Shown: positions 7,989 through 15,192 of the stretch, in pieces
Numbering within the stretch: position 1 is the stretch's first letter
How the letters are laid out: the number at the start of each line of letters is the position of its first letter
DNA from: Bacillota bacterium
Lineage (GTDB): Bacteria > Bacillota > Bacilli > Lactobacillales > Aerococcaceae
Direction: 5' to 3'
Assembly (NCBI GenBank): GCA_023442905.1
Contig: JAEZWY010000164.1
Span: forward strand, 1 to 20,158
DNA: 20,158 nt
Program-made: the position numbers and the translations under genes
Notes under the pieces: model-generated
Told to the model about the DNA's origin: nothing
Database searches by the model: none
The model's input: only the letters and a program-made list of their open reading frames with translations

Positions 7989-8933
7989 TTAAGCATTTTT
8001 CTTTTCTTGCCAAGAATCACTAATTTGTTCAATCACGAATGGGGTCACCTGGTAAACATAATAGTTCAACCAATTGGCATATATAGTGTTAGCAGCTGTC
8101 CGCCATTTCAATTTTGGTGTCTTCTCGGGATTATTTCCAGGGTAATAATTTACTGGTAGGTCAATTAATTTACCGGCCTCAACATCTCGTTTATACTCTT
8201 TACCTAGTGTCTCAGCATCATATTCAGCATGTCCAAAGATAAACACAAAGCGTGAGTCAGTAGATTGTGCAATGGAAACACCTGTTTCTTCAGATCCAGC
8301 TAAAATTTCTAAATCTGCTGTATCTTCAAAAGCTTGCGTTGGCACCGTTGTGTGGCGAGAATGTGGCATATAGAAAATTTCATCCATTCCACGAACTAAG
8401 GAAACCTTTTTATCTCTTAACTCTTGCTCGTAGATACCAAATAACTTCTTATCTAAAGGTTTTTTAGTAATACCATAATGGTGGTAGAGTGCTGCTTGCG
8501 CTCCCCAACAAATATGCAAGGTTGAGAATACATGGTTATTTGACCATTCCATAATTGAGACTAACTCATCCCAGTAATTGACCTTTTCAAATTCTAAATG
8601 TTCAACTGGCGCACCTGTGATAATCATCCCATCAAAATAGCTATCTTTAATTTGATCAAAAGTTCGGTAAAATTCTTTTAAATGATTTTCAGAAATATGT
8701 GCAGCTTGGTGTGATTGCATATGAATAAAGGTCACATTCACTTGCAACGGTGAATTACTTAATAAACGCAACAATTGCTCTTCTGTTGCTTCCTTTGTTG
8801 GCATTAAGTTGACAATAACCACTTCTAAAGTACGGAAGTCCTGCATAGTGGCACGACGTTCATCCATAACAAAAATATTCTCTTGGGTTAATTTTTGTAA
8901 TGCTGGTAAATCTTGAACTACTTTAATTGGCAT
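7989..8933 (-). CDS. metA: Homoserine O-acyltransferase (MetA family, predicted acetyl-CoA user)
   Basis: First committed step of methionine synthesis from homoserine. The protein is 314 residues. Cys142 is the nucleophile in LHICWGAQAAL, and FGHAEYD provides the His and Glu of the catalytic site. In the MetA family residue 111 sets the acyl donor: Gly in succinyl-CoA users such as E. coli, Glu in acetyl-CoA users such as Bacillus cereus. Here GAPVEHLEFE puts Glu at exactly 111, so O-acetylhomoserine is the likely product. The ATG at 8933 is chosen because MPIKV is the usual MetA start and GGAGGG (8941-8946) precedes it; a frame from 8948 would include that site. It is preceded by a methionine T-box leader and followed closely by tpx. 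No other methionine genes are adjacent. Confidence 0.95.
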   Translation of the reverse strand: MPIKVVQDLPALQKLTQENIFVMDERRATMQDFRTLEVVIVNLMPTKEATEEQLLRLLSNSPLQVNVTFIHMQSHQAAHISENHLKEFYRTFDQIKDSYFDGMIITGAPVEHLEFEKVNYWDELVSIMEWSNNHVFSTLHICWGAQAALYHHYGITKKPLDKKLFGIYEQELRDKKVSLVRGMDEIFYMPHSRHTTVPTQAFEDTADLEILAGSEETGVSIAQSTDSRFVFIFGHAEYDAETLGKEYKRDVEAGKLIDLPVNYYPGNNPEKTPKLKWRTAANTIYANWLNYYVYQVTPFVIEQISDSWQEKKNA

Positions 8934-8948
8934 TGAAATTCCCTCCAT

Positions 8949-8962
8949 TTTATCGCGATAAA
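8949..8962. promoter_or_regulatory. 14-bp perfect palindrome just before the metA ribosome binding site
   Basis: TTTATCGCGATAAA is fully self-complementary and lies between the T-box terminator and the metA Shine-Dalgarno sequence. It could be a DNA operator or a small RNA hairpin with a CGCG loop. I do not recognise the motif. Confidence 0.45.
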
Positions 8963-9008
8963 TATTATCATTGCTACCCCGATATTTTCCTCATCATTCT
9001 TCATCTCA

Positions 9009-9308
9009 TAAAAAAAATCCTTATAATACATACAGTATTATAAGGACGTTTAAAACGTGGTACCACCTTAATTCACGAACACAAGGTTCGCCTCATTCGT
9101 ACAATCATACGAAGATAGGTTATCGACTATCAATCGCAAGTGCTAAAGATTACTACATTCTACACTTGTCACTCCCAGACCATTTTCGATTGAAGTACTT
9201 GTACCTGTTCCCACCATATACAGGTTCTCTGTGCCAAGTTTTTCAATTTACTTATCTTTTCAACGTGATCAGCTTTTATTTTTATCATCAAGTTCTTATA
9301 CTTCTATA
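9009..9308 (-). ncRNA. T-box riboswitch, methionine-specific, upstream of metA
   Basis: A complete T-box leader reads on the minus strand. Stem I closes with ACTTG/CAAGT near a kink-turn-like GATGA/GTGAC. An AGAGA bulge and a distal hairpin ACCTGT/ACAGGT follow. The specifier loop shows AGTA opposite GAAA, and GAAA is followed by ATG then G, so the specifier codon is AUG (9183-9181), methionine. The T-box AAGGTGGTACCACG occupies 9069-9056. It forms an antiterminator with AAGG/CCTT and ACGTTT/AAACGT around a seven-base TGGTACC bulge. Its TGGT matches ACCA of an acceptor with discriminator A, as in tRNA-Met. The competing terminator is at 9045-9010. Uncharged tRNA-Met would favour transcription of metA and, by read-through, tpx. 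The exact 5' end is inferred from the promoter. Confidence 0.94.
9010..9046 (-). terminator. T-box-controlled terminator
   Basis: A 12-bp perfect stem (TCCTTATAATAC at 9018-9029 with its complement at 9035-9046) surrounds a five-base loop and is followed by eight U on the minus strand. The CCTT part of the stem is shared with the antiterminator, giving the switch. Confidence 0.93.
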
Positions 9309-9313
9309 AGCAA

Positions 9314-9342
9314 ATATTAAAACAATCTGTTCAAACTGTCAA
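9314..9342 (-). promoter_or_regulatory. Sigma-A promoter of the metA-tpx unit
   Basis: On the minus strand there is a perfect -35 TTGACA (9342-9337), a 17-base spacer, and TAATAT (9319-9314) as -10. The predicted transcript start around 9307 fits the T-box leader. Confidence 0.8.
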
Positions 9343-9386
9343 CCGTTATTGGTTCTTCCTATGCTTATATGTAATAATCATTTAAG

Positions 9387-10820
9387 TTAACTTAGAAATT
9401 GTAGGAATTGTGAAGCAATTGTAAAATAAATTAATACTGACGTTAAGTCAGATAATGTTGTAATAAATGGTCCTGACGCAACTGCAGGGTCAAAACCTAA
9501 CTTATCCATTAAAATTGGAATTAATGAGCCTGCAAGGTTTGCAACTGTGATAGCACAAAGCATCGATACACCAATAACACCACCTAAAACAAAGTTACTC
9601 TGCCAAATACCTACCACTAGCATAATTACCAGTCCAGTTACAGCACCCGCAATCAACCCTGTCATAATTTCGCGTAGAATCATCGATCCCATAGTAGAAC
9701 CTTCATCTTCTGGCGTTGCTAATTTACGAACTGCAACGGCTAATGACTGTGTACCGGCATTCCCTGATGTACCAGTAATTAGGGTAATAAATAATGATAA
9801 GGTTGCCACTTCTGATATCATATCTTCGTATTGACTAATTAAGGTAGATGTCCCCATTCCTAAGAATAATAAGGTAATCAACCAAGGTAAACGTGACTTC
9901 GCAGAATTCCAAGGTGATGAATATTGTTCATCTACGTCTACCCCAGCCAAACCAGAGTAGTCTTGCATCGCTTCGTCATTTAAAACGTCAATAACATCAT
10001 CAACCGTTACAATACCAATCAATTCTCCAGTTTCTTCCACAACAGGAACTGCTAAGAAATCATAATCTTGAATTGTACGTGCAACGTTAATTTGATCTTC
10101 ATTAACATCCACCGACACAACACGATCAGACATTAACTCATTAACCATCACATTACCATCATTCACAATCAAGTCACGAAGAGATAGTACGCCGACTAAA
10201 CGGTTATCATCATCCACAACATATAGGTAGTAGATAGTTTCAGCATTCGCTGCTTTAGCGCGCAACATCGTCATCGCTGACTTAACAGTTTGATTGGTTG
10301 TGATCGACACGAATTCAGTGGTCATAATTGACCCTACTGTCTCATCCGCGTAATGCATCAACACTTTAATATCATCTGCTGCCGCTTTGGGCATCATATG
10401 CATATAGGTACGTACTTTTTCAACATTTAATTCATTTAAAATATCTACTGCATTATCGGTATACATGTAGGAAAGAACATCTGCTGCATATTTATCATCC
10501 ATATCATAGAGAAAGGTCAAAATACGGTCATGATCATCTTCATCAATAATATCGTAAACTTCAGCCAAATCTTGTGGTGCTAAGTATTCATGTAACTTAA
10601 CCCTCTCAGCTGGCTCCAATGAGAGATAAATCTTTGCCTGATCATAGGTATGGTTTTTGAAAAATTCTTCTCTAAAACTTTCTTGATCATTATGCTGTAA
10701 CGCCTCTATGATACTTTCGTAGATTTCTTCATCTGTTGGCTGATTCAATTCAAAGATTTCTACTTCTTCATTTTCTGTTTCTCGATTATCTGATACTTGG
10801 TTATTTTCATCGCGACTCAT
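9387..10820 (-). CDS. mgtE: Magnesium transporter MgtE
   Basis: A magnesium-gated channel of the inner membrane, 477 residues. After an acidic N-terminal lead, the helical MgtE N domain runs to about residue 150. Two CBS domains cover about 155-275; they sense cytosolic magnesium in the family. Five transmembrane helices fill 300-477. Conserved signatures are GTSGNAGTQSLAVAVR and, in the last part, TTLSDLTSVLIYF, whose Asp corresponds to the pore-lining Asp of characterised MgtE. The start follows AGGGGTGAG. The upstream neighbour on the same strand is the pseudouridine synthase gene, 75 bases away, with a possible mgtE promoter between. No M-box riboswitch fits in that gap. I see no clear terminator after mgtE before the T-box promoter, so some read-through into the metA leader is possible. 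Confidence 0.95.
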   Translation of the reverse strand: MSRDENNQVSDNRETENEEVEIFELNQPTDEEIYESIIEALQHNDQESFREEFFKNHTYDQAKIYLSLEPAERVKLHEYLAPQDLAEVYDIIDEDDHDRILTFLYDMDDKYAADVLSYMYTDNAVDILNELNVEKVRTYMHMMPKAAADDIKVLMHYADETVGSIMTTEFVSITTNQTVKSAMTMLRAKAANAETIYYLYVVDDDNRLVGVLSLRDLIVNDGNVMVNELMSDRVVSVDVNEDQINVARTIQDYDFLAVPVVEETGELIGIVTVDDVIDVLNDEAMQDYSGLAGVDVDEQYSSPWNSAKSRLPWLITLLFLGMGTSTLISQYEDMISEVATLSLFITLITGTSGNAGTQSLAVAVRKLATPEDEGSTMGSMILREIMTGLIAGAVTGLVIMLVVGIWQSNFVLGGVIGVSMLCAITVANLAGSLIPILMDKLGFDPAVASGPFITTLSDLTSVLIYFTIASQFLQFLS

Positions 10821-10863
10821 ATTCTCACCCCTATGTCATTTGTGATATGTATAGTTCATAGCT

Positions 10864-10872
10864 ATTTTAACA
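10864..10872 (-). promoter_or_regulatory. Possible extended -10 promoter for mgtE
   Basis: The minus strand reads TGTTAAAAT, the same nine bases as the proposed pepF element. It is 44 bases before mgtE. No good -35 is seen. Confidence 0.4.
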
Positions 10873-10895
10873 CATGCAAACTATTTTATTATAAC

Positions 10896-11780
10896 CTATA
10901 GGTCAAAGCAAGCAGAAATATCTTCTGGCAAAGCTGCCTCAATTTCAACTAGTTCACCTGTAAATTGATGTTTAAACTTTAAAGACTGACAATGTAAAGC
11001 TTGCCTTTGAATACCATACCCCATTTGTCCACCATACAAGTCATCGCCAATTAAAGGTGCACCATTAAAAGCAAAATGCACCCGTATTTGATGGGTGCGC
11101 CCAGTATGCAACTGTACTTTATATACTTTTAAATTAGCCACTTCTTTAGATAACCAATACTCTGTTAAAGCAGACTGTCCTGATTCATGGACACGCCTTT
11201 CAATAATTGAACGTGGACTCCTCGCAATAGGATCATCAATAAAACCGTGCTCAAGATCACTGACCTTGGTATCTGTAATGGCAAGATAAGTCTTTTCAAT
11301 CCCTTTTTGTTGCATCTGCTGGTCAATTAAACCATGTGCAAAAGCATGCTTAGCAAATAACATGACACCACTAGTATCGCGGTCTAATCGCGTGACTACA
11401 TGAATAACTTGGTTATCATAATCTTGCCGTTGATAATAAGCTTTTAAAATATTGGCCATAGATCCCTGTGGATTATATTGAGAAGGAATCGACGTAAATC
11501 CTGCTGGTTTATTGACCGCAATATAGTGATCATCTTCAAACAAAATATCGATAGGTAAATGAATGGCCTCAATAATTTCCTGTTTTCCCTCATTCGGCAA
11601 AATGACCGTCACTTTATCGCCGACGGTCAATTGGTGACGGACATTTTTTTCTTGTCCATTTACTAAAATTTGACCTCCATGAAACTTAATGCGAGACAAT
11701 AATCGTCTAGATATCCCCTGATGTTTCAAGAAGGTACGTGTTAACAAAGCTTCTTCAGCCTGCCATTCAAATACCATCAT
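10896..11780 (-). CDS. RluA-family RNA pseudouridine synthase (RluD/YjbO-like)
   Basis: Converts specific uridines in RNA, probably rRNA, to pseudouridine. The protein is 294 residues. An S4 RNA-binding segment is at about 20-60 (GISRRLLSRIKFHGGQILVNG). The catalytic domain carries the signature HVVTRLDRDTSG, with the catalytic Asp133. TGRTHQIRVHF near the C terminus is the third family motif. The exact target site cannot be assigned by sequence alone. The start is less certain than others: the best AAGGAGAGG lies about 13 bases upstream of the ATG at 11780, and a second ATG follows at once. It is the last gene of a relQ-nadK group with gaps of about 75 bases, the same order as in Bacillus (yjbM-yjbN-yjbO). 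Confidence 0.92.
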   Translation of the reverse strand: MMVFEWQAEEALLTRTFLKHQGISRRLLSRIKFHGGQILVNGQEKNVRHQLTVGDKVTVILPNEGKQEIIEAIHLPIDILFEDDHYIAVNKPAGFTSIPSQYNPQGSMANILKAYYQRQDYDNQVIHVVTRLDRDTSGVMLFAKHAFAHGLIDQQMQQKGIEKTYLAITDTKVSDLEHGFIDDPIARSPRSIIERRVHESGQSALTEYWLSKEVANLKVYKVQLHTGRTHQIRVHFAFNGAPLIGDDLYGGQMGYGIQRQALHCQSLKFKHQFTGELVEIEAALPEDISACFDL

Positions 11781-11854
11781 AAAAAATTGTCAACCTCTCC
11801 TTATTTCCGACACCAACTATTTTAAACTTATGTTTATTTGTTTTGAGCTTTTTC

Positions 11855-12694
11855 TTAATATTCTTCTTTAGGTAATTTTCGCTTTGGATAGTCGTTAATA
11901 CCAATAAATGAATTTTCTACCCTATCCCAGAAATGCATATGACGGTAACGGGCAAAGTGCACCCGTTCCTTAGCTACCCGATAAGTAATTTTTTCTACGT
12001 CATTCAATGGAATATTTAAGTGATCTAGCGAAAGGAATACCCCTGTCATTGCATGCTCTTTGGATGGCTTCAAAACAATCCATTCATCTTTAGCAATTAG
12101 TAATGGGCTTGCCAAAGATCGATAAACGCGATTATTAATTGAAGCAATTTCAGTCATTTGAATGGTATCTAAACGCGGATGGACCACTGCTCCACCTAAG
12201 GATTTATTTAAACCGGTCGACCCAGTTGGCGTCGAAATGCATAGGCCATCCCCTTTGAAGAATTCAAACTTTTCTTCCTTAATATAAATTTCGCAGGTCA
12301 TCGTACCTTCATATCTTCTAATAGCAGACTCATTCAGGGCAATATGACGTATTACTTGCCCATCACTATACTGTATTTCTACTTCAAGCAAAGGATAGGA
12401 AACACTTTCTCCAGAGTCATTACTCAAAGCTGCTAAAAATTCTGGTAATTCACTTTCTAACCAGTCTGTATAAAATCCAAGGTGGCCAGTATGAATACCA
12501 ACAAAGCGAACTGTATCCAACTGATCTGCATAAGTATGGAACGTTTTTAACAGCGTCCCATCTCCACCGACTGAAATAGCTAATTCAGGATTTACATCAT
12601 CCAATTCAAATCCTGAACTGATACAAGACGCAAAAATCATATCGCGAATTTTTTTAGAACTTTCAGTGTCACTATATCGAACTGCCACTCTCAT
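11855..12694 (-). CDS. nadK: NAD kinase
   Basis: Phosphorylates NAD to NADP. At 279 residues the length is usual for Gram-positive NadK. The phosphate-binding GGDG motif is at 43-46 in SVGGDGTLLKTFH. The NE pair (121-122) and GDGLCISTPTGSTG (148-161) form the NAD site. The start follows GGAGGG with a seven-base gap. It lies between relQ and the pseudouridine synthase gene on the same strand, 74 bases after relQ, so it probably shares the relQ promoter. The product is cytosolic and normally tetrameric; NADPH from this step supports thiol reductases. No unusual residues are seen. Confidence 0.96.
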   Translation of the reverse strand: MRVAVRYSDTESSKKIRDMIFASCISSGFELDDVNPELAISVGGDGTLLKTFHTYADQLDTVRFVGIHTGHLGFYTDWLESELPEFLAALSNDSGESVSYPLLEVEIQYSDGQVIRHIALNESAIRRYEGTMTCEIYIKEEKFEFFKGDGLCISTPTGSTGLNKSLGGAVVHPRLDTIQMTEIASINNRVYRSLASPLLIAKDEWIVLKPSKEHAMTGVFLSLDHLNIPLNDVEKITYRVAKERVHFARYRHMHFWDRVENSFIGINDYPKRKLPKEEY

Positions 12695-12768
12695 CTATGT
12701 ACCCTCCACAATTGATTTTCTATAACGCGTCTACACACTTACTGTCTCCTATAATCTATCAAGATGTA

Positions 12769-13470
12769 CTATAGAGATGGTTTGTGTTTATCTTCTATTC
12801 GATCATCTACTGAATTTGAAAGTTTCGTGTGTTGAATTCCTTTTGAACTATTGGTATGAAAATACTTCTGTGCCTCTTTAATTTCCTCACGAATTTCAGA
12901 CATTTCTTCATCCAAACGAAAGGCCGCCTCAGCGGCTCTTTCAAGTCGTTGGTGTAATGCTAAGGGATAATCCCCAGCATATTTATAGTTCAATGAATGT
13001 TCAATGGTCGCCCAAAAATTCATAGCTAACGTTCTTACTTGAATCTCCACAAGGATAGAATCCGTACCTGTAATTCTTTCAATTGGATAAGCAATAACAA
13101 TATGGTATGACCGATAACCACTTGCTTTCTTATGACTAATATAATCACGTTCAACAATAATGTCAAAATCTTCACGTTGATGAAGGATTTCAACCACTTG
13201 ATAAATATCCTCTACGAATTGACACATAATACGGATACCACCGATATCTTCTATTACAGTTTCAATATTATGCGCATTTAAGTCAGATACTTCTCTAAAT
13301 TCAGCTTTCCTTAAAATACTGTCAGGTCGCTTTACCCGCCCAGTAACAAATTCGATTGGAGAATGAAGATTTGCTTCTTCAAACTCAGTACGAATACCTT
13401 TAAATTTTACTTTTAACTCCTCGACAGCCTGTCGATACGGCGCAAGAAAACTATGCCAATCTTCCACCAT
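12769..13470 (-). CDS. relQ: Small alarmone synthetase RelQ (GTP pyrophosphokinase)
   Basis: A synthetase-only (p)ppGpp enzyme of the RelQ/YjbM (SAS1) type, 233 residues from the ATG at 13470. Asp75 in EDIGGIR and Glu142 in VEIQVRT are the expected catalytic metal residues. GYRSYH (118-123) and the SHKKASGYR stretch match the GTP/ATP site, and NFWATIEHSLNYKY closes the domain. There is no hydrolase domain. The ATG at 13470 is preferred over an in-frame GTG at 13482, because GGGTGA lies just upstream of it and nothing resembles a Shine-Dalgarno before the GTG. About 25 polar residues follow the last conserved helix, a tail longer than in the Bacillus protein (211 residues). It heads the relQ-nadK-pseudouridine synthase group. 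Confidence 0.93.
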   Translation of the reverse strand: MVEDWHSFLAPYRQAVEELKVKFKGIRTEFEEANLHSPIEFVTGRVKRPDSILRKAEFREVSDLNAHNIETVIEDIGGIRIMCQFVEDIYQVVEILHQREDFDIIVERDYISHKKASGYRSYHIVIAYPIERITGTDSILVEIQVRTLAMNFWATIEHSLNYKYAGDYPLALHQRLERAAEAAFRLDEEMSEIREEIKEAQKYFHTNSSKGIQHTKLSNSVDDRIEDKHKPSL

Positions 13471-13515
13471 TTGGTCACCCACTTTATTTAATTTACTTTC
13501 ATATACATCCTGTAT

Positions 13516-13524
13516 ATTCTATCA
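13516..13524 (-). promoter_or_regulatory. Extended -10 promoter for relQ
   Basis: The minus strand reads TGATAGAAT, an extended -10 with one mismatch, about 46 bases before the relQ start. No consensus -35 is found; that position is occupied by the AAAAGGGGT box of a nested inverted repeat. Confidence 0.5.
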
Positions 13525-13526
13525 CA

Positions 13527-13618
13527 AAAAGGGGTGATTTATAACAAGAAACGCAAAGATGACAATCCCCCTTTGTCGTTTCTTAAGTCAAAAATGCATC
13601 ATACCGCTAACCCCTTTT
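13527..13618. repeat. Nested inverted repeats between relQ and the CYTH gene
   Basis: Outer 9-base arms AAAAGGGGT (13527-13535) and ACCCCTTTT (13610-13618) enclose an inner hairpin. The inner one has AAGAAACG (13546-13553) with CGTTTCTT (13577-13584), one bulged base (13576), and CAAAG (13554-13558) with CTTTG (13571-13575). The outer copies sit at the -35 regions of the two divergent promoters. This may be a shared operator; I do not recognise the motif. Confidence 0.6.
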
Positions 13619-13619
13619 A

Positions 13620-13649
13620 TTGTTAAAAATATGTAAATCTTGATATACT
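13620..13649 (+). promoter_or_regulatory. Promoter of the CYTH gene
   Basis: TTGTTA (13620-13625) and TATACT (13644-13649) are separated by 18 bases. TGA before the hexamer gives an extended -10. It lies 30 bases before the start codon. Confidence 0.65.
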
Positions 13650-13678
13650 AAAGTCGAATAAAGAAAAGAGGCGGTCCA

Positions 13679-14269
13679 ATGGCAAAAAATCTAGAAATAG
13701 AATACAAAAACATATTAAGCCAAGCAGAGTACGAGAAACTATTTCAACAATACAGCTTCGAGGAAACTGTACCCTTAACACAAGAAAATTTCTATTTTGA
13801 TACTGCCAATGGTGAATTAGGTAAACGACATATCGGTTTACGTGTAAGAATTACTGATAACTATGTGCATTTAACGATGAAACAACCTGTTAAAGATCAT
13901 CAAAAATTAGAAACCACAGAAAAGTTAACTAAAAGCGATGGAGAATCTATCAAAGCAAACGGCAAACTATCTCATGGAGGCGAAGTCGAAAATTTCTTAG
14001 CCTCAATTGATATCTTATTGGAAGATTTAATTATTATTGGTCACTTTAAAACAATCAGACATCAACAAGTTGTCGAAGAACAAGATATGGTTTTAGATCA
14101 CTGTTTCTTTACTAACTTTGAAGACTATGAACTTGAAGTAGAAACAAATAACCCAAAGGTTGGACTAACATTTTATCAAAATTTATTGCAAAAATTTAAA
14201 ATTCCGCAAAGACCAATCAAGCAAAAAATTGTTCGTATGAACCAGAACCACGCTGATCCCTTAAACTAA
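13679..14269 (+). CDS. CYTH domain protein (YjbK-like)
   Basis: A 196-residue CYTH (triphosphate tunnel) protein. The ExExK signature is at Glu6, Glu8 and Lys10 in LEIEYKN. Charged residues follow in YFDTANGELGKRHIGLRVR and LTMKQP, as expected for the strands that line the tunnel. Family members bind triphosphates such as thiamine triphosphate, polyphosphate or ATP; the substrate here cannot be decided, and YjbK itself is poorly characterised. GAGGCGG upstream supports the start. It is divergent from relQ, the same pairing as yjbK/yjbM in Bacillus, which hints at a link to nucleotide or phosphate signalling, though that is inference. The spxH gene follows 168 bases later with its own promoter. 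Confidence 0.88.
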   Translation: MAKNLEIEYKNILSQAEYEKLFQQYSFEETVPLTQENFYFDTANGELGKRHIGLRVRITDNYVHLTMKQPVKDHQKLETTEKLTKSDGESIKANGKLSHGGEVENFLASIDILLEDLIIIGHFKTIRHQQVVEEQDMVLDHCFFTNFEDYELEVETNNPKVGLTFYQNLLQKFKIPQRPIKQKIVRMNQNHADPLN

Positions 14270-14337
14270 ATTCAATTATACTGTTATTCTATTCGTTACT
14301 GATAAAAATATTATTTAAGTTGGTCGATACAAATAGA

Positions 14338-14366
14338 TTGCAGTTTTAAAGGGACCCTGTTAGAAT
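14338..14366 (+). promoter_or_regulatory. Promoter of spxH
   Basis: TTGCAG (14338-14343), a 17-base spacer, then TAGAAT (14361-14366) preceded by TGT, an extended -10. About 70 bases of leader follow. Nothing else is recognised in the 168-base gap. Confidence 0.7.
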
Positions 14367-14437
14367 TGGTGAGGAGTTACGAATACGAAGTAAGTAAATA
14401 AACAAAAGTTTTAAAAATATGAGTAAAGGAGTAGAGT

Positions 14438-15133
14438 ATGGCACAAAAGATTACCGAAACGAATAACAGTAAAAAACTTGCGCCAGGTGCCTGTAAACAC
14501 AATCATGTGTTTGAAGTTTTCTTATTTGTTAACCCGTTAGGAGACACCTGTTTAAATTGTGAAGAAGAAGTGTTGAATTTTGTACAGCATACGGATAAAA
14601 AAGTGTACTTCCGCTTTATTACTACGTCTGATATGCAAACTTTTAACAACTATACTAAAGCACTAGATAAACCCTTGTCTTTAGCCGATCGTAATAGCTT
14701 ATATCTTGCCCACCAAGAAGTCTGTAAGGGCTACAAAGCTGCTCTACTTCAAGGTAAAAAAGTAGGTCGTGAATATTTAATGAAAATTCAAGACTATTTT
14801 GGCCGTCAAGGCAATCCTTATTCCAAAGAAAAAATGCTAGAACTAGCAAGTACTACTCGTCTAGATACTGAAATGTGGTTACAAGATATCGACTCAGACC
14901 TTACACAAGAGAGTATCGTTGTTGATGCAAAATTAGCTCGTCAAATGCAAATTTCAGCAAATCCAACGGTTGTTGTTTTTGATAACATCAACTACAAGTA
15001 TGGTTTCAAATTAGAAGAAAATATCACGCTTGATAATTTAGAATACTTAACAGACCAGATGATGATTCATTCAGAAGAAGATATCGATCAAGAATTTGTA
15101 GATAAACCACAACTGACTTGTATCAAAAAATAA
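14438..15133 (+). CDS. spxH: ClpXP adaptor SpxH (YjbH), DsbA/thioredoxin-like
   Basis: An adaptor that presents Spx to ClpXP for degradation in related bacteria. The 231-residue protein has a DsbA-like thioredoxin fold without a signal peptide, so it acts in the cytosol. The N-terminal strand EVFLFVNPLGDTCLNCEEEV carries a CxxC pair, Cys38 and Cys41, at the active-site position; in Staphylococcus and Bacillus homologues these cysteines vary and are not always needed for adaptor work. An upstream histidine- and cysteine-containing segment (CKHNH, residues 19-23) may hold metal, as reported for the Bacillus protein. AAAGGAG supports the start. spx itself lies about 4.3 kb downstream on the same strand, and pepF, coiA and mecA are near, as in Bacillus. 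Confidence 0.9.
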   Translation: MAQKITETNNSKKLAPGACKHNHVFEVFLFVNPLGDTCLNCEEEVLNFVQHTDKKVYFRFITTSDMQTFNNYTKALDKPLSLADRNSLYLAHQEVCKGYKAALLQGKKVGREYLMKIQDYFGRQGNPYSKEKMLELASTTRLDTEMWLQDIDSDLTQESIVVDAKLARQMQISANPTVVVFDNINYKYGFKLEENITLDNLEYLTDQMMIHSEEDIDQEFVDKPQLTCIKK

Positions 15134-15135
15134 AG

Positions 15136-15175
15136 ACAAAAAAAGAAGCCAGAATTTTTCGGCTTCTTTTTTTGT
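15136..15175. terminator. Two-way terminator between spxH and pepF
   Basis: A 15-bp perfect stem, ACAAAAAAAGAAGCC (15136-15150) with its complement (15161-15175), and a ten-base loop. Seven U in both directions. Confidence 0.92.
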
Positions 15176-15192
15176 TTATTCTTTATAAGTTT

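Noticed and set aside
8971..9309. 112-codon plus-strand frame opposite the metA leader
   Set aside because: It is antisense to the T-box riboswitch, whose structural constraints explain the sequence. It has no ribosome binding site and resembles no protein family.
10821..10895. Search for an M-box magnesium riboswitch before mgtE
   Set aside because: Only 75 bases separate mgtE from the upstream gene, too short for the structure.
10890..10902. AGGTCAAAG resembling half of a CtsR site
   Set aside because: It is the end of the pseudouridine synthase gene, has no tandem second half, and is not upstream of a stress gene.
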